Shown: positions 8,152 through 17,782, counted from the stretch's first letter. The stretch: DNA of 64,000 nt from Bergeyella porcorum (GCF_042427575.1 NZ_JBHMFD010000013.1:1-64000); one strand, 5' to 3'. Numbers and translations: made by a program. Notes: generated by a model from the sequence alone, not told the origin.

Positions 8152-9312
8152 ATGCAACTTGTATTTTCAGACGCACAATATTGGGAAGATTTTCTTCCGC
8201 TTACTTTCACTAGACCTATTGCGGATATGCGATGTGGGATGCTCACCTTTGCAGAGCGTTGGCAAAAACTCCTTAGTATAGATACCGTATCTTATATTAC
8301 CGAGGATTACCTTCAAGGTAAATTTCCTAAACCCAAGGGGGAATTGAGTCTGTTCATTGTACCTAATTTCCTTCCAACAGAAAAGGTGTTAAAGCAAATC
8401 CAAAACTTGAAACAAGGCGAAGCCTTGGTATATCAAGATGAATTGATTGCAGCTTGTGTGGATATGGCGAATTTCAGTCTTAGCCAAATAGAGACAATGA
8501 CGGATTTGGAAGAGGAGGTTATCATCTTTAAGCAACCTACCGATTTGTTTTCTCACAATGATAAAGCCATTGATTTTGATTTTGAACTTTTAACTCAAGG
8601 TAAAACTTCACAGCCACTTTCTGAAACCAATGGATTCTTGGGCAATCGGGAGGATTTGTTTATAGAAGAGGGGGCACAGGTGGAATTCTCTACACTTAAT
8701 ACCAAAACGGGGAAAATCTACATCGGGAAGAATGCCGAGGTGATGGAAGGTTGTCACCTTAGAGGGCCTATTGCATTGTGCGAGGGGGCTAAGTTTAATC
8801 TCGGGGCTAAAATTTATGGAGCGACTACCATTGGGCCACATTCTAAGGTAGGCGGAGAGGTGAATAACATTGTGATTTTTGGCTATTCTAATAAGGGGCA
8901 CGATGGTTTCGTGGGGAATTCTGTAATAGGAGAGTGGTGCAACTTTGGGGCAGATACCAATTCCTCCAATATGAAAAACAACTATGCAGAGGTGAAACTA
9001 TGGAACTACAAGCAGAAGAAATTTGCCAAAACAGGACTCCAGTTTGCAGGGCTCATTATGGGGGACCATTCTAAAACCGCTATCAATACACAGCTGAATA
9101 CTGGTACGGTAGTGGGAGTGGCTGCTAATATTTTCAAATCTGGATTCCCGCCCAACTTGGTAGAAAGTTTTTCTTGGGGAGGAATGAAAGGAGATGAAAA
9201 GTTTCAGCTAGAAAAGGCTTATGAAGTGGCAGAACGGGCAATGGCAAGGCGAAGCGTAGTCCTCACCGAAGAGGATAAAGCGATTTTGAAATATGTATTT
9301 GAAAACTTCTAA
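8152..9312 (+). CDS. GlmU-like sugar nucleotidyltransferase family protein
   Basis: 386 residues from the ATG at 8152 (MQLVFSDAQYWEDFLPLTF). The more upstream frame start lies inside the L31 terminator. The N-terminal 150 residues resemble the nucleotidyltransferase-like domain of the Bacteroidota GlmU-family proteins but lack the usual glycine-rich LAGGxGTRM motif. From about 180 the repeated hexapeptide pattern (IGKNAEVMEG, LGAKIYG, VGGEVNNIVIFG) marks a left-handed beta-helix, the acetyltransferase-type domain. The actual reaction is uncertain, and it may not be the true GlmU. Confidence 0.8.
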   Translation: MQLVFSDAQYWEDFLPLTFTRPIADMRCGMLTFAERWQKLLSIDTVSYITEDYLQGKFPKPKGELSLFIVPNFLPTEKVLKQIQNLKQGEALVYQDELIAACVDMANFSLSQIETMTDLEEEVIIFKQPTDLFSHNDKAIDFDFELLTQGKTSQPLSETNGFLGNREDLFIEEGAQVEFSTLNTKTGKIYIGKNAEVMEGCHLRGPIALCEGAKFNLGAKIYGATTIGPHSKVGGEVNNIVIFGYSNKGHDGFVGNSVIGEWCNFGADTNSSNMKNNYAEVKLWNYKQKKFAKTGLQFAGLIMGDHSKTAINTQLNTGTVVGVAANIFKSGFPPNLVESFSWGGMKGDEKFQLEKAYEVAERAMARRSVVLTEEDKAILKYVFENF

Positions 9313-9319
9313 ATAACGG

Positions 9320-9346
9320 ATTGCCTCAGAGATGAGGCAATTTTTA
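9320..9346. terminator. bidirectional terminator
   Basis: Perfect stem TTGCCTCA/TGAGGCAA (9321-9328 with 9333-9340), loop GAGA, T run on the plus side. It lies between convergent genes. Confidence 0.85.
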
Positions 9347-10531
9347 TTCTTCCACTTCGTAATCCAAAGGGAGAAGCACTTGTAATTTATCTTTCGCCCA
9401 ATCATCGTGGAAAAGCATTTGGTCGGGGTCTGTGTAATTACCTTCTCTGCTTAGTATGAATGCCTTACCATTGGTTTCTATCATTGTGCTGATGTGGATA
9501 GGGATTTCAGATTTTATCACTTTATTATTTGCCCATCGGTAGGTGTATTTTGGATAGACCACACCTAATAAATCTTCAAAGCGGAAAATGGTTTCATTGT
9601 CATTTTTTGTAATCAATTTTTCTATGGGAACTTTATGCTCGGTAAGTGCTAGGGTATAGGGCGATTCTTTTCTCATTCGAGATTGGATATCCGAGATTTC
9701 ATTTGGAATTTGCAATACAATCTGCGATGGATTACTCTTGATAAAGGATGCCCTGAAATTTTCTACCATTTGTTGTTCTTCCAAAGAAGGGTAGTTTTTA
9801 TTGGGAATTTTTACAATGCGATTGCAAATGAACCCTTCTTTATCCAATTGCTGATGGTATGCCGAGCGAAAAAAATGCATAGCACTACCATAGTATGCAT
9901 TCAGTCTATTGATATGCCAAGCTCTTTGATTTTTGGCACCGCCTTTCATTGGTTTGAAGAATGAAGTCCCAGTATAGGTGGTCATTTTCTGTTGGTTGTC
10001 TATGGCAAAGGAAATCAGATTGTATTCAATGGTGTAGCCTAGCCATCGGTTTTCTATAAGGAGTGGTTTTTTAGCTTTTGCACGGATGATATTTTGCTCT
10101 TTATCAAAGGCAAAAATGAGAGTTTTAGGATTTTTTATGGTAACCCCATCGCGATTGCTTCCTAAAAATTCATCTAAAAAGCGATGGATAAACCTATCGT
10201 ACAATCGGTCAGAATACTGCAGGAGTTTCACCTCTTCTATTAAGGTTTCTTTGGATAAAATAACTTTTAACTTCTGATTTTTATTGGCATTAAAAGGATG
10301 GATTATGGTTTCATAACCCTCTTTTTTAAAGACTAAATTACCCAACTTCAAATTGGAAATCATCATTTCAAAATTTCCCGAAGTATCACTTTGAGTAGCC
10401 TTTGCAGAGCCATCAATATAAACCGAAACGCCCTCTATGGGTTTTCCGTTTTCACTAACAATGTTTCCAAAAATACTCTGAGCATTCAGTGTAAGACTGA
10501 AAAACGAAACCATAATCAATAAAAATCTCAT
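9344..10531 (-). CDS. secreted carboxypeptidase-regulatory-like domain protein
   Basis: 395 residues. A signal peptide (about 1-17, ending LNAQ) is followed by a CarboxypepD_reg-like beta-sandwich (residues 19-95: IFGNIVSENGKPIEGVSVYIDG ... SGNFEMMI ... GYETII). This domain is the usual N-terminal part of Bacteroidota outer-membrane proteins. The rest (100-395) has no recognisable enzyme motif but resembles the soluble part of the DUF5686-like family. Without the barrel it is probably periplasmic or surface-associated. Function is unknown. Confidence 0.7.
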   Translation of the reverse strand: MRFLLIMVSFFSLTLNAQSIFGNIVSENGKPIEGVSVYIDGSAKATQSDTSGNFEMMISNLKLGNLVFKKEGYETIIHPFNANKNQKLKVILSKETLIEEVKLLQYSDRLYDRFIHRFLDEFLGSNRDGVTIKNPKTLIFAFDKEQNIIRAKAKKPLLIENRWLGYTIEYNLISFAIDNQQKMTTYTGTSFFKPMKGGAKNQRAWHINRLNAYYGSAMHFFRSAYHQQLDKEGFICNRIVKIPNKNYPSLEEQQMVENFRASFIKSNPSQIVLQIPNEISDIQSRMRKESPYTLALTEHKVPIEKLITKNDNETIFRFEDLLGVVYPKYTYRWANNKVIKSEIPIHISTMIETNGKAFILSREGNYTDPDQMLFHDDWAKDKLQVLLPLDYEVEE

Positions 10532-10724
10532 CGGTAGAATTATTAACTTTTTCAGAGCTTAAATTTAATGATTTTTTTTTGCATCCTAATTTATTTGTAA
10601 TTATTTGATTTTCAATTTATTGTATTTTAAACTCAATGAATTTAAAAATTTTTTCAAAAAAAATCTTATTTTCGATGTAATGAAATGCTCCGCTGAGTTG
10701 TCTTATATGTAAAACAAGAGAATA

Positions 10725-11234
10725 ATGACCCACGAAACCTTTAAACATACCATATTTGTCTTGAAAGATGAAATGTATCGTTTTGCAAAGCGTTTCGTAC
10801 TCAGCAATGATGAGGCAGAAGATATTGTGCAAGAACTGATGATGAAATTTTGGCAAACCAAGGAAAAACTTGCCCAAATGGAGCATCCCAAAACCTACAT
10901 TCTGCGGTGTGTGAAGAATGAATGCCTTAATAGGCTGAAACACGAGGAAGTAAAATGGAACTATGCCAGTTTTGAAATGCATCAAGACGCTACCTATCGC
11001 CCAGAAATGAATAACCTGAAAGACGAAATCATAAAACTCATCAATGCACTACCAGAAAAACAAAAAATGGTCATTCATCTAAAAGATGTAGAAGAGTACG
11101 AAGTGAGCGAAATCGCAGAGATTTTGGAAATGGAAGACAATGCGGTAAGAGTTAATCTGATGAGAGCCAGACAGAAAATTAAAGAACAAATCACCCAACT
11201 GATGCATTATGAAAAATCAATCACCACAAGATAA
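10725..11234 (+). CDS. ECF-type RNA polymerase sigma factor
   Basis: 169 residues. Region 2 covers about 8-75 (YRFAKRFVLSNDEAEDIVQELMMKFW, the core-binding and -10 recognition helices). Region 4 covers about 105-155 (LINALPEKQKMVIHLKDVEEYEVSEIAEILEMEDNAVRVNLMRARQKIKE). There is no region 3, as in the extracytoplasmic function group. It is first in a plus-strand module. Its end overlaps the next gene (a single-pass membrane protein, likely its anti-sigma or partner) by 26 bp, implying translational coupling. A TATTTTCG box near 10668 is a weak promoter match. Confidence 0.93.
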   Translation: MTHETFKHTIFVLKDEMYRFAKRFVLSNDEAEDIVQELMMKFWQTKEKLAQMEHPKTYILRCVKNECLNRLKHEEVKWNYASFEMHQDATYRPEMNNLKDEIIKLINALPEKQKMVIHLKDVEEYEVSEIAEILEMEDNAVRVNLMRARQKIKEQITQLMHYEKSITTR

Positions 11235-11844
11235 ATACACCGAAATTCTCCAAGACATAAAAGAGGAGAAAATGAATTGGGACTTTGAAGACTTCTTGAA
11301 AGAAGTGGAAGCCAAGGAGGAAAAAATTATCCCAATACAGAGGAAAGAACCCCTAAAGTTGCGGTATAAAATCATAGGTTTGGCGGCGAGCATTGCCGTA
11401 ATTTTGGGGGTATTTTTCCTATTTCAAAAAAATGAAAGCAATGCTGTTGCTCCAGAGCAAATGATAGCAACGAAAGAGGAAGTTTGGAAAAAAGACTCGG
11501 AAGCGTGGCAGCAAGAAACTTTGCAAGATTCTGCCACCGTTCTCCCAATGGACTCTGCAATACAGCACCCTACAGCGGAAAAAGAAGCAGAACAAGTGAT
11601 GAATAAAATCCTGCCAAAGCGAGAGCGAATCAAGAAAAATATCAGACAGAGATATGCTGCTACTCAGCCAAATAAAGAAGCAAAATCTACGGAATATCAG
11701 GAAGATTTTGTAATCATTAATGGACAAAAAATAAAAAATGAAGAAGAAGCAATGGAAGTTACCCGCTACTCTTTGCAGGTGCTATCTGATAAGGTTTCTG
11801 AAACCATTGCCTCCGTATCTACTAATAATAATGACGACTATTAA
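11209..11844 (+). CDS. single-pass membrane protein, possible anti-sigma factor
   Basis: 211 residues. About 45 N-terminal acidic/basic cytoplasmic residues (containing DFEDFLKEVEAKEEK) come before one transmembrane helix (about 50-68, IIGLAASIAVILGVFFLF) and a charged periplasmic tail. That layout and the 26-bp overlap with the sigma gene suggest an anti-sigma or sigma-associated role. No zinc-binding HxxxCxxC anti-sigma motif is visible, so this is inference from context. Confidence 0.65.
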   Translation: MKNQSPQDKYTEILQDIKEEKMNWDFEDFLKEVEAKEEKIIPIQRKEPLKLRYKIIGLAASIAVILGVFFLFQKNESNAVAPEQMIATKEEVWKKDSEAWQQETLQDSATVLPMDSAIQHPTAEKEAEQVMNKILPKRERIKKNIRQRYAATQPNKEAKSTEYQEDFVIINGQKIKNEEEAMEVTRYSLQVLSDKVSETIASVSTNNNDDY

Positions 11845-11863
11845 CCCTTTAAAATCACACGAA

Positions 11864-13117
11864 ATGAAAAGAATAATTTTAGCTTTAACCTTGATGTTCT
11901 GCGGTGTTCAGATGCTACTGGCACAGAAAACAAATGTTGACCAATTGTTTGAGAAATATAAAGACAATGAGGAAGTTACTACCATTGTTATCGCAAAACC
12001 GATGTTCAAGATGTTGAATAAACTCAATATTGCTGATGCGGATTTCCAAGAGCTTAAACCGATATTGGAGCAAATCAATGGAATGAAAATTATGATTGTT
12101 GATAATAGCCAAGAAAAAGGTACCTCTTCCTCTAAAACCAAAACTTTGGATGTGGATAAATTGCAGTCGGAAATCAATGAAACTTTGAAAAACCTAAGTT
12201 ATGAGGAACTGATGACCGTGAACAATAAGGATAGTAAAGTGAAAATCTTATCTACCGATGCTCTGGATGGCGTACTGAAAGATGTTTTGCTGAATATCAA
12301 TACCGAAGGTAGCAGTGTGCTGATGTTTCTGGATGGTAAAATTTCTATGGATGCCATTAATCAATTGACTGATGACTTACAGGCTTCTTCCAAAGAATCT
12401 TCTCAGCCGAAGTCTGCCGCACAGAAGGTAGAAAACCGAAAAGTGGGAGCCTTCCAAGGGATAGAAGTGAGTAATGGCATTATGGTGAATTTCACATCGG
12501 GCAGCACTGCAGAAGTGAAAGTTACGGCAAAAGAATCTCATCTGAAATATATCAAAACGGAGGTTCAAAACGGGATATTAAAAGTTTTTGTTCATAATGG
12601 CAGTGTTCAAAACTTGATTCTTGGAAAAATAGTGGTGGATATTACGGCACCACAACTGAATAGCGTAGCGGTATCTTCGGGAGGAAATTTCAAAGCTCAA
12701 AATCGAATTGCAGCAGAGAAGTTTAGTGCTAAAGCATCTTCGGGAGGACGCATTATGGCGGAAGTAGAAACCCGCAAAGAGCTTAATCTTGATGCTAGTT
12801 CTGGAGGGGAAATTGCTCTGAATCTGAAAGCTAATATGCTGAAAACTAATGCTACAAGTGGTGCAAGCCTTACATTGAAAGGGGATGTTCATACAGCGGA
12901 TTATCAGATTTCAAGTGCAGGAAAAATCAATGCCCGAGAGCTGAAAACCGATAAGGCTAAGGTGGAGGCGTCTTCTGCAGCCAGTATTACCCTACACGCT
13001 ATCCAATCTTTGGATGCTAATGTATCCACCACAGCATCCGTAAAATATATTGCTAATGAAACATTAAAAACCAATATCAAGAGTCATTTGGGAACGGTGG
13101 AGAGCATTAGTAAATAG
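11864..13117 (+). CDS. secreted DUF4252-GIN (DUF2807) two-domain protein
   Basis: 417 residues from the ATG at 11864 (MKRIILALTLMFCGVQMLLAQ is a clean signal peptide). The frame open from 11738 overlaps the upstream gene and is not used. Residues 22-165 match the DUF4252 pattern (DQLFEKYKDNEEVTTIVIAKPMF). Residues about 190-415 form a head GIN domain (KVGAFQGIEVSNGIMVNF, SVAVSSGGNFKA, ASSGGRIMAE), a beta-helix-like auto-adhesin fold. It is probably envelope-located. Its place behind the sigma/membrane-protein pair indicates a shared envelope-related regulon. Confidence 0.88.
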   Translation: MKRIILALTLMFCGVQMLLAQKTNVDQLFEKYKDNEEVTTIVIAKPMFKMLNKLNIADADFQELKPILEQINGMKIMIVDNSQEKGTSSSKTKTLDVDKLQSEINETLKNLSYEELMTVNNKDSKVKILSTDALDGVLKDVLLNINTEGSSVLMFLDGKISMDAINQLTDDLQASSKESSQPKSAAQKVENRKVGAFQGIEVSNGIMVNFTSGSTAEVKVTAKESHLKYIKTEVQNGILKVFVHNGSVQNLILGKIVVDITAPQLNSVAVSSGGNFKAQNRIAAEKFSAKASSGGRIMAEVETRKELNLDASSGGEIALNLKANMLKTNATSGASLTLKGDVHTADYQISSAGKINARELKTDKAKVEASSAASITLHAIQSLDANVSTTASVKYIANETLKTNIKSHLGTVESISK

Positions 13118-13148
13118 CAAATATTGAAGAAAAAAACTATTTAGTGAT

Positions 13149-15218
13149 ATGAAAAAGCTCATTTTATCTACATTGGTCATAACCTCCGTTTTTGCCTATT
13201 CTCAGGAGAAAAAAGATTCTCTTTCCACGAAAGACATTCAGGAGGTTTTAATCAAATCTCAGCGTAAAAAGCAATTTGCCGACCACGCCAATTATACTTT
13301 TGATAAAGAAGCTCTGGAAAAGGCAAGGCATTCTAAGGATTTGCTGACAACACTTCCGGAACTCCAACTCGATCCGATAAGCAACACGGTAACAAGCATT
13401 AAAGGCGGGAAAATTTTGTTTCTCATTAACGGCATTGAAGCTAGCGATAATCAAATTAAAAGCATCGCACCCACCAATGTGGTAAGGGTTGAATATTTTG
13501 ACATTCCGCCTGCAAGATATTCGCAAAGAGCCGATACGGTGGTGAATATCGTTACCAAAAATCCTGAGGTCGGTTATTCCTACGGTGCAGATATTATTTC
13601 GGCATTGGCAACGGGTTTCGTGAACGGCTCTGCGTATGCAGGCTACACGAAAGGGAAAAATGATTTCGGTTTGGAATACTCCATTAATTTGAGGGATTAT
13701 GACAATAGAATTGTCGATAAAATCTACGACTACAACCTGAACGGAAGCCATTACAATTCCACCGAACAGCAGAAAGACCACTTCGGCTACACTAACCAAA
13801 ATATCGCTTTGAGATACGCGAATGTCGATCCTGGTAACTACACTTTTCAAGCGAAGGGGAGTGTTTTTATTAACTCAAGCTTCAACAAAGGATTAGGGCA
13901 AAGCGTTTTTACTAAAGATAATTTATCGGAAAACCATAGCACCATTCACAATAGCAATTCTGCTTATACCGCACCAACTTTAGACCTTTACTATTCTAAA
14001 AATATTGGGAAGAAAGACGAATTGAGTATTAATTTAATTGGTTCGCATTACACTACCAATTCCTCGCAGTTTGACCACGAGTGGCGTATTGCTGACAATG
14101 TAGATATCTTTAATAATGATATGAATCTGAAGGCAAAACAAACGGGTATTGTTGGTGAGATTGCATATACGCATCAGTTTGAGAAAGGTAAACTGAGCTC
14201 TGGCTATCGTATTTCCAATACGGCGATATCCAATGATTTGGTAAACCTGCTTGGTGCATCTCATTACAATGTGAATTATTTAACACAATATCTTTATTCA
14301 GAATACTCTGGAAAATGGAACAAATTAAGTTATCGTTTAGGAATTGGGGTAACGAATATCCATAACAAAAGTGCTGAAACTACGCAGGACGATTGGGCAC
14401 CAACGCCGAAATTGGTATTGAGTTATGATTTGAAAAAGAACCAAAGTTTTAGATTTACAAGTAGTTATACTTCAAATAGTCCGTGGGCATCTGCGTTAAG
14501 CAGTAATATTAGCCAAATTGTTCCTAACATTGTTCAGCGAGGAAATCCCTATTTGAAATCGCAACATTTATTCAGAAATAATTTAATTTATTCTTACGGT
14601 GGTCAGAAGTTGGATGTAAATGTGAACGCATTTTATAACAGAGTAGATAGATATTTTGCAGAGATTTTTGTGACCGATACAGAAACGAATGGCTACGCAT
14701 TAACCTATCAAAATGCGGATTTTAATGAGGGTGGAATTCAAGTGAGTGGCTCTTATAAACCATTTGGGAATAATATTTTAAAAATTCAGGCTTTTGTCCA
14801 GCCGGTAAATATGCGTTTAAAAGTTAATGACGGCAGGGTGTTTAATAATAGTTTCGTGCGAAGCAGTTTCGCTTTTATTTCTGAGATAAAGTCTTTTACG
14901 ATATTTTATCGATTTAATTTGCCAATTTACCAAATCAGTGGGGCTTTTTTAAGTCTAGATGAAAATAATAATGATTTATTTGTTCAGTATAAAAAAGGAG
15001 ATTTCTCGGTTTACGCTGGTTTTTATTGGCTTGGAACGCCTTCGCATTATCACAATAAAACTTTGGAGGGAAGCATTGTTAGAAATGAGAGAATCTCGAA
15101 TATTTATAACAACAAAAATATGTTTGTACTAGGTATGAGTTATGATTTTTCTTCGGGTAAAAAATTACAAATCCAGAAAAAACTTAATAATTCTACTGCA
15201 CCGGCAGCAACTTTTTAA
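13149..15218 (+). CDS. TonB-dependent receptor-like outer-membrane protein
   Basis: 689 residues. A signal peptide (MKKLILSTLVITSVFAYSQ) leads into a plug-like domain (about 25-140: DIQEVLIKSQ..., GGKILFLINGIEAS..., VRVEYFDIPPARYSQRADTVVNIVTK). The remainder is a long run of amphipathic strands of a 22-strand-type barrel. The family takes up ligands or acts in envelope sensing, and the substrate is not evident. It lacks the N-terminal carboxypeptidase-regulatory domain common in SusC-type members and does not end in an aromatic residue of the usual signal exactly (ends AATF, which is aromatic). It follows the DUF4252-GIN gene by 31 bp. Confidence 0.82.
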   Translation: MKKLILSTLVITSVFAYSQEKKDSLSTKDIQEVLIKSQRKKQFADHANYTFDKEALEKARHSKDLLTTLPELQLDPISNTVTSIKGGKILFLINGIEASDNQIKSIAPTNVVRVEYFDIPPARYSQRADTVVNIVTKNPEVGYSYGADIISALATGFVNGSAYAGYTKGKNDFGLEYSINLRDYDNRIVDKIYDYNLNGSHYNSTEQQKDHFGYTNQNIALRYANVDPGNYTFQAKGSVFINSSFNKGLGQSVFTKDNLSENHSTIHNSNSAYTAPTLDLYYSKNIGKKDELSINLIGSHYTTNSSQFDHEWRIADNVDIFNNDMNLKAKQTGIVGEIAYTHQFEKGKLSSGYRISNTAISNDLVNLLGASHYNVNYLTQYLYSEYSGKWNKLSYRLGIGVTNIHNKSAETTQDDWAPTPKLVLSYDLKKNQSFRFTSSYTSNSPWASALSSNISQIVPNIVQRGNPYLKSQHLFRNNLIYSYGGQKLDVNVNAFYNRVDRYFAEIFVTDTETNGYALTYQNADFNEGGIQVSGSYKPFGNNILKIQAFVQPVNMRLKVNDGRVFNNSFVRSSFAFISEIKSFTIFYRFNLPIYQISGAFLSLDENNNDLFVQYKKGDFSVYAGFYWLGTPSHYHNKTLEGSIVRNERISNIYNNKNMFVLGMSYDFSSGKKLQIQKKLNNSTAPAATF

Positions 15219-15300
15219 GATTTTAAGGTAAGAAGAATGAATCACTTTTATTAAAACGAAATTTTAAGAATCTGATATTTAACAAAAACTATTAAACAAT

Positions 15301-15819
15301 ATGAAACGATATATCTTTTTTACGCTATTCAGTTTATTGATGTTGCAATCTTGTATCTCTACCAATCCTAAGGCTGAATATCTGGAGGAGGAAGAAATGA
15401 ATGGTGCACAAGTCATCAATATTAAGGTGCCGATGTGGATAGCAAAACCAGCGATGAAAAAATCTTTAAGGCAAGAAGGTGAAAGCCCAGAGATGATTGC
15501 TTTGGTCAATAAAATTTCTAGCATTAAAATTAAAACCATACAATCTGAAAATGCTGAAAAGATTAAAAAGATAGCGACTTCTACCAAGAAATATCAATTT
15601 GAAGATTGGATAACGGTGAAGAATGGTGGGTATCTGGTGAACTTTTCTGTAAAGCAAAAAGGGGATGATATTAAGCAACTTCTGATAGCGGTAAATGGAG
15701 ACCGTGAGCTGGTATTCATTGATATGAAAGGGAATTTTACAGCGGAGGACATCTCTAAAGCGGTACAGTATTCCGAAAATAAAAACATTGAAAAATGGAT
15801 TCGGTTTAATGAGAATTGA
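15301..15819 (+). CDS. DUF4252 lipoprotein
   Basis: 172 residues. A lipoprotein signal ends MLQSC (Cys at residue 18). Residues 40-165 match the DUF4252 pattern seen in the first half of the protein at 11864-13117 (IAKPAMKK near the start, IKLKTI-like strand, EDWITVKNGGYLVNFSVKQKG, LLIAVNGDRELVFIDMKGNFTAEDISK). It closes the sigma-factor module. Such DUF4252 proteins often occur in these clusters, but their role is unknown. Confidence 0.85.
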   Translation: MKRYIFFTLFSLLMLQSCISTNPKAEYLEEEEMNGAQVINIKVPMWIAKPAMKKSLRQEGESPEMIALVNKISSIKIKTIQSENAEKIKKIATSTKKYQFEDWITVKNGGYLVNFSVKQKGDDIKQLLIAVNGDRELVFIDMKGNFTAEDISKAVQYSENKNIEKWIRFNEN

Positions 15820-15890
15820 AGAATTCTAATGGGTTCTATTTGCTAACAAACAACACTTTTATAATATACATTCAACAAACATTTCCATTT

Positions 15891-15930
15891 AAAAACGGCA
15901 TCGGATTATTTCGGTGTCGTTTTTGTTTTA
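15891..15930 (+). terminator. terminator of sigma-factor module
   Basis: Stem AAAAACGGCATCG with CGGTGTCGTTTTT (15891-15903 with 15912-15924; two G-T pairs), followed by GTTTTAT. Confidence 0.7.
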
Positions 15931-15953
15931 TAATGCGTACAGGGTTTTTGGTT

Positions 15954-15989
15954 AAAAAAAGCCGTCCCGAAAGTTGCTTTCGGGACGGC
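15954..15989 (-). terminator. guaB terminator
   Basis: A 13-bp perfect stem GCCGTCCCGAAAG/CTTTCGGGACGGC (15961-15973 with 15977-15989). On the minus strand it is followed by a run of T, so it ends guaB transcription. Confidence 0.9.
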
Positions 15990-16010
15990 TTCGTATTGAA
16001 GTTTTTATAA

Positions 16011-17471
16011 TTACAAAGAATAATTAGGAGCTTCTTGTGTGATGATAACATCGTGTGGATGAGACTCTTTTAGTCCGCTTCCTGTTATTTTTACCATCTT
16101 GGAGTCGTTTTGTAATGCAGTAATATCTTTGGCACCACAGTATCCCATTCCTGCACGGATACCTCCTGTAAGTTGGAAAATCACATCTTCCAATTTACCT
16201 TTATGAGGAACACGCCCTTCTATGCCTTCTGGAACAAATTTTTTGGCTTCGCTTTGGAAATAACGCTCCTTACCACCACGCTTCATCGCTGCCAAGCTTC
16301 CCATTCCTTGGTAAGATTTGAATTTTCTTCCTTGGAAGATGATTTCCTCCCCTGGGGCTTCATCGGTTCCTGCCAAAAGTGAGCCGAGCATCACTGCTCC
16401 AGCACCGCTGGCAATGGCTTTTACAATGTCCCCCGAAAGTTTGATGCCACCATCTGCAATCACGGTAACATTCTTAGACCTAGCGTATTCAAAAACATTA
16501 TAGATGGCAGAAAGCTGTGGAACTCCTACGCCCGCTACCACACGCGTGGTACAGATAGAGCCTGGGCCTACCCCTACTTTAAGAACATTAGCACCCGCTT
16601 CTATAAGGTCTTTGGCAGCCTCTGCGGTTACGATGTTTCCACCTACGATGTCCAGATTTGGAAAATGCTGGCGGATTTCTTTTACCTTTTCTAGAACGCC
16701 TTTAGAATGTCCGTGGGCAGAATCTACCGCGATGATATCCACCCCTGCTTCTACTAAAGCCGTTACGCGTTCTATGGTATCTTCGCCAATGCCTACTCCA
16801 GCTCCTACAATGAGTCTGCCGTTTTTATCTTTGTTGGCATTAGGATATTCCAGTTGGTTGTCAATATCTTTAATGGTGATTAGTCCCACGAGTTTGAAGT
16901 CTTCATCTACGATAGGGAGTTTCTCCACTCGGTTTTCCAATAGGATTTTCTTAGCATCTTCCAAGGTGGTATTCTTATCGGAAGTGATGAGGTTGTCCTT
17001 TGTCATCAAGGCTTCCACCTTTACATCAAGGTTTTCTTGGTATTTTACATCTCTATTGGTAATGATGCCGATGAGTTTGTTTTCCTGATCCACCACAGGA
17101 AGACCAGAAATTTTATAGTTTTGCATCAGCTCTTTAGCTTCTTTAAGGGTATAATCTTTAGAAAGCGTCACAGGGTCAGCAATCATTCCGTTTTCAGAGC
17201 GTTTTACTTTATTCACCTGAGCGGCTTGCTCTGCGATAGGCATATTCTTGTGGATAAATCCTAAACCACCAACTCTTGCTAATGCGATTGCCATATCGGC
17301 TTCGGTAACGGTATCCATTGCTGCGGAAACAATAGGGACATTCAGCGTAATGTTGTTGGTAAGTCTTGATTTTAAAGAAACCTGATTCGGTAAAACTTCA
17401 GAATAAGCGGGAACAAGAAGGACATCATCAAAAGTGATGGCTTGTTCTATAATTTTGTCTTGTATAGGCAT
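16011..17471 (-). CDS. guaB: inosine-5'-monophosphate dehydrogenase
   Basis: 486 residues, the usual length. It oxidises IMP to XMP with NAD, the committed step to guanine nucleotides. Domains: a TIM barrel split by a pair of CBS domains (about 95-205, motifs ISGLPVVD and VEKLPIVDED). The catalytic loop GPGSICTTR with its Cys lies near residue 305, the MLGSLLAGTDEAPGE flap-proximal segment near 360 and YQGMGSLAAM near 390. It is a single gene with its own terminator and a TAATTTTG box (minus strand 17492-17485), giving a very short leader. Confidence 0.97.
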   Translation of the reverse strand: MPIQDKIIEQAITFDDVLLVPAYSEVLPNQVSLKSRLTNNITLNVPIVSAAMDTVTEADMAIALARVGGLGFIHKNMPIAEQAAQVNKVKRSENGMIADPVTLSKDYTLKEAKELMQNYKISGLPVVDQENKLIGIITNRDVKYQENLDVKVEALMTKDNLITSDKNTTLEDAKKILLENRVEKLPIVDEDFKLVGLITIKDIDNQLEYPNANKDKNGRLIVGAGVGIGEDTIERVTALVEAGVDIIAVDSAHGHSKGVLEKVKEIRQHFPNLDIVGGNIVTAEAAKDLIEAGANVLKVGVGPGSICTTRVVAGVGVPQLSAIYNVFEYARSKNVTVIADGGIKLSGDIVKAIASGAGAVMLGSLLAGTDEAPGEEIIFQGRKFKSYQGMGSLAAMKRGGKERYFQSEAKKFVPEGIEGRVPHKGKLEDVIFQLTGGIRAGMGYCGAKDITALQNDSKMVKITGSGLKESHPHDVIITQEAPNYSL

Positions 17472-17782
17472 TGCACTTTCTTTGCAAAATTAAACTTTTT
17501 TTCTGAAATGTAAAAGAGGGAACGATGGCTTAATGAAAAATTAACTTTAAGAATAAGGGAAGGTGAGTTTTTTTGTTGCAATTATTGTTTTCTGTTATTT
17601 TGTGTATTTTTATTAAGAATTTAATAATGAGATTTTTGCTGTCTTCCTATAAGGTTCGTATAAGGTAGCTATAAGGTTTGTATAAGGTAGATGGTTTTTA
17701 GGAGTTTTTAATAGAAAAGAACTTTTTAGACAAATAAAATAATTTGCCATCTGTTGTACAACTTAGGTTTGATAGAAAAAAT
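17472..17782. other. intergenic region with 22-bp tandem duplication
   Basis: No gene is seen. It holds the guaB promoter at its left and, at 17647-17668 and 17669-17690, two adjacent 22-bp units that differ at one base. Each contains two copies of TATAAGGT. The rest is AT-rich with no feature that can be supported. Confidence 0.7.

Noticed and set aside
10617..10985. 122-codon frame antisense to the sigma factor
   Set aside because: The sigma regions 2 and 4 on the other strand are clear; the antisense frame has no motif.
13248..13850. 200-codon open frame antisense to the TonB-receptor-like gene
   Set aside because: It is opposite a well-supported gene and has no signal, domain or promoter.
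16504..17088. 194-codon open frame antisense to guaB
   Set aside because: It is a shadow of the strongly coding guaB frame, with a Ser/Thr/Pro-rich composition and no domain.
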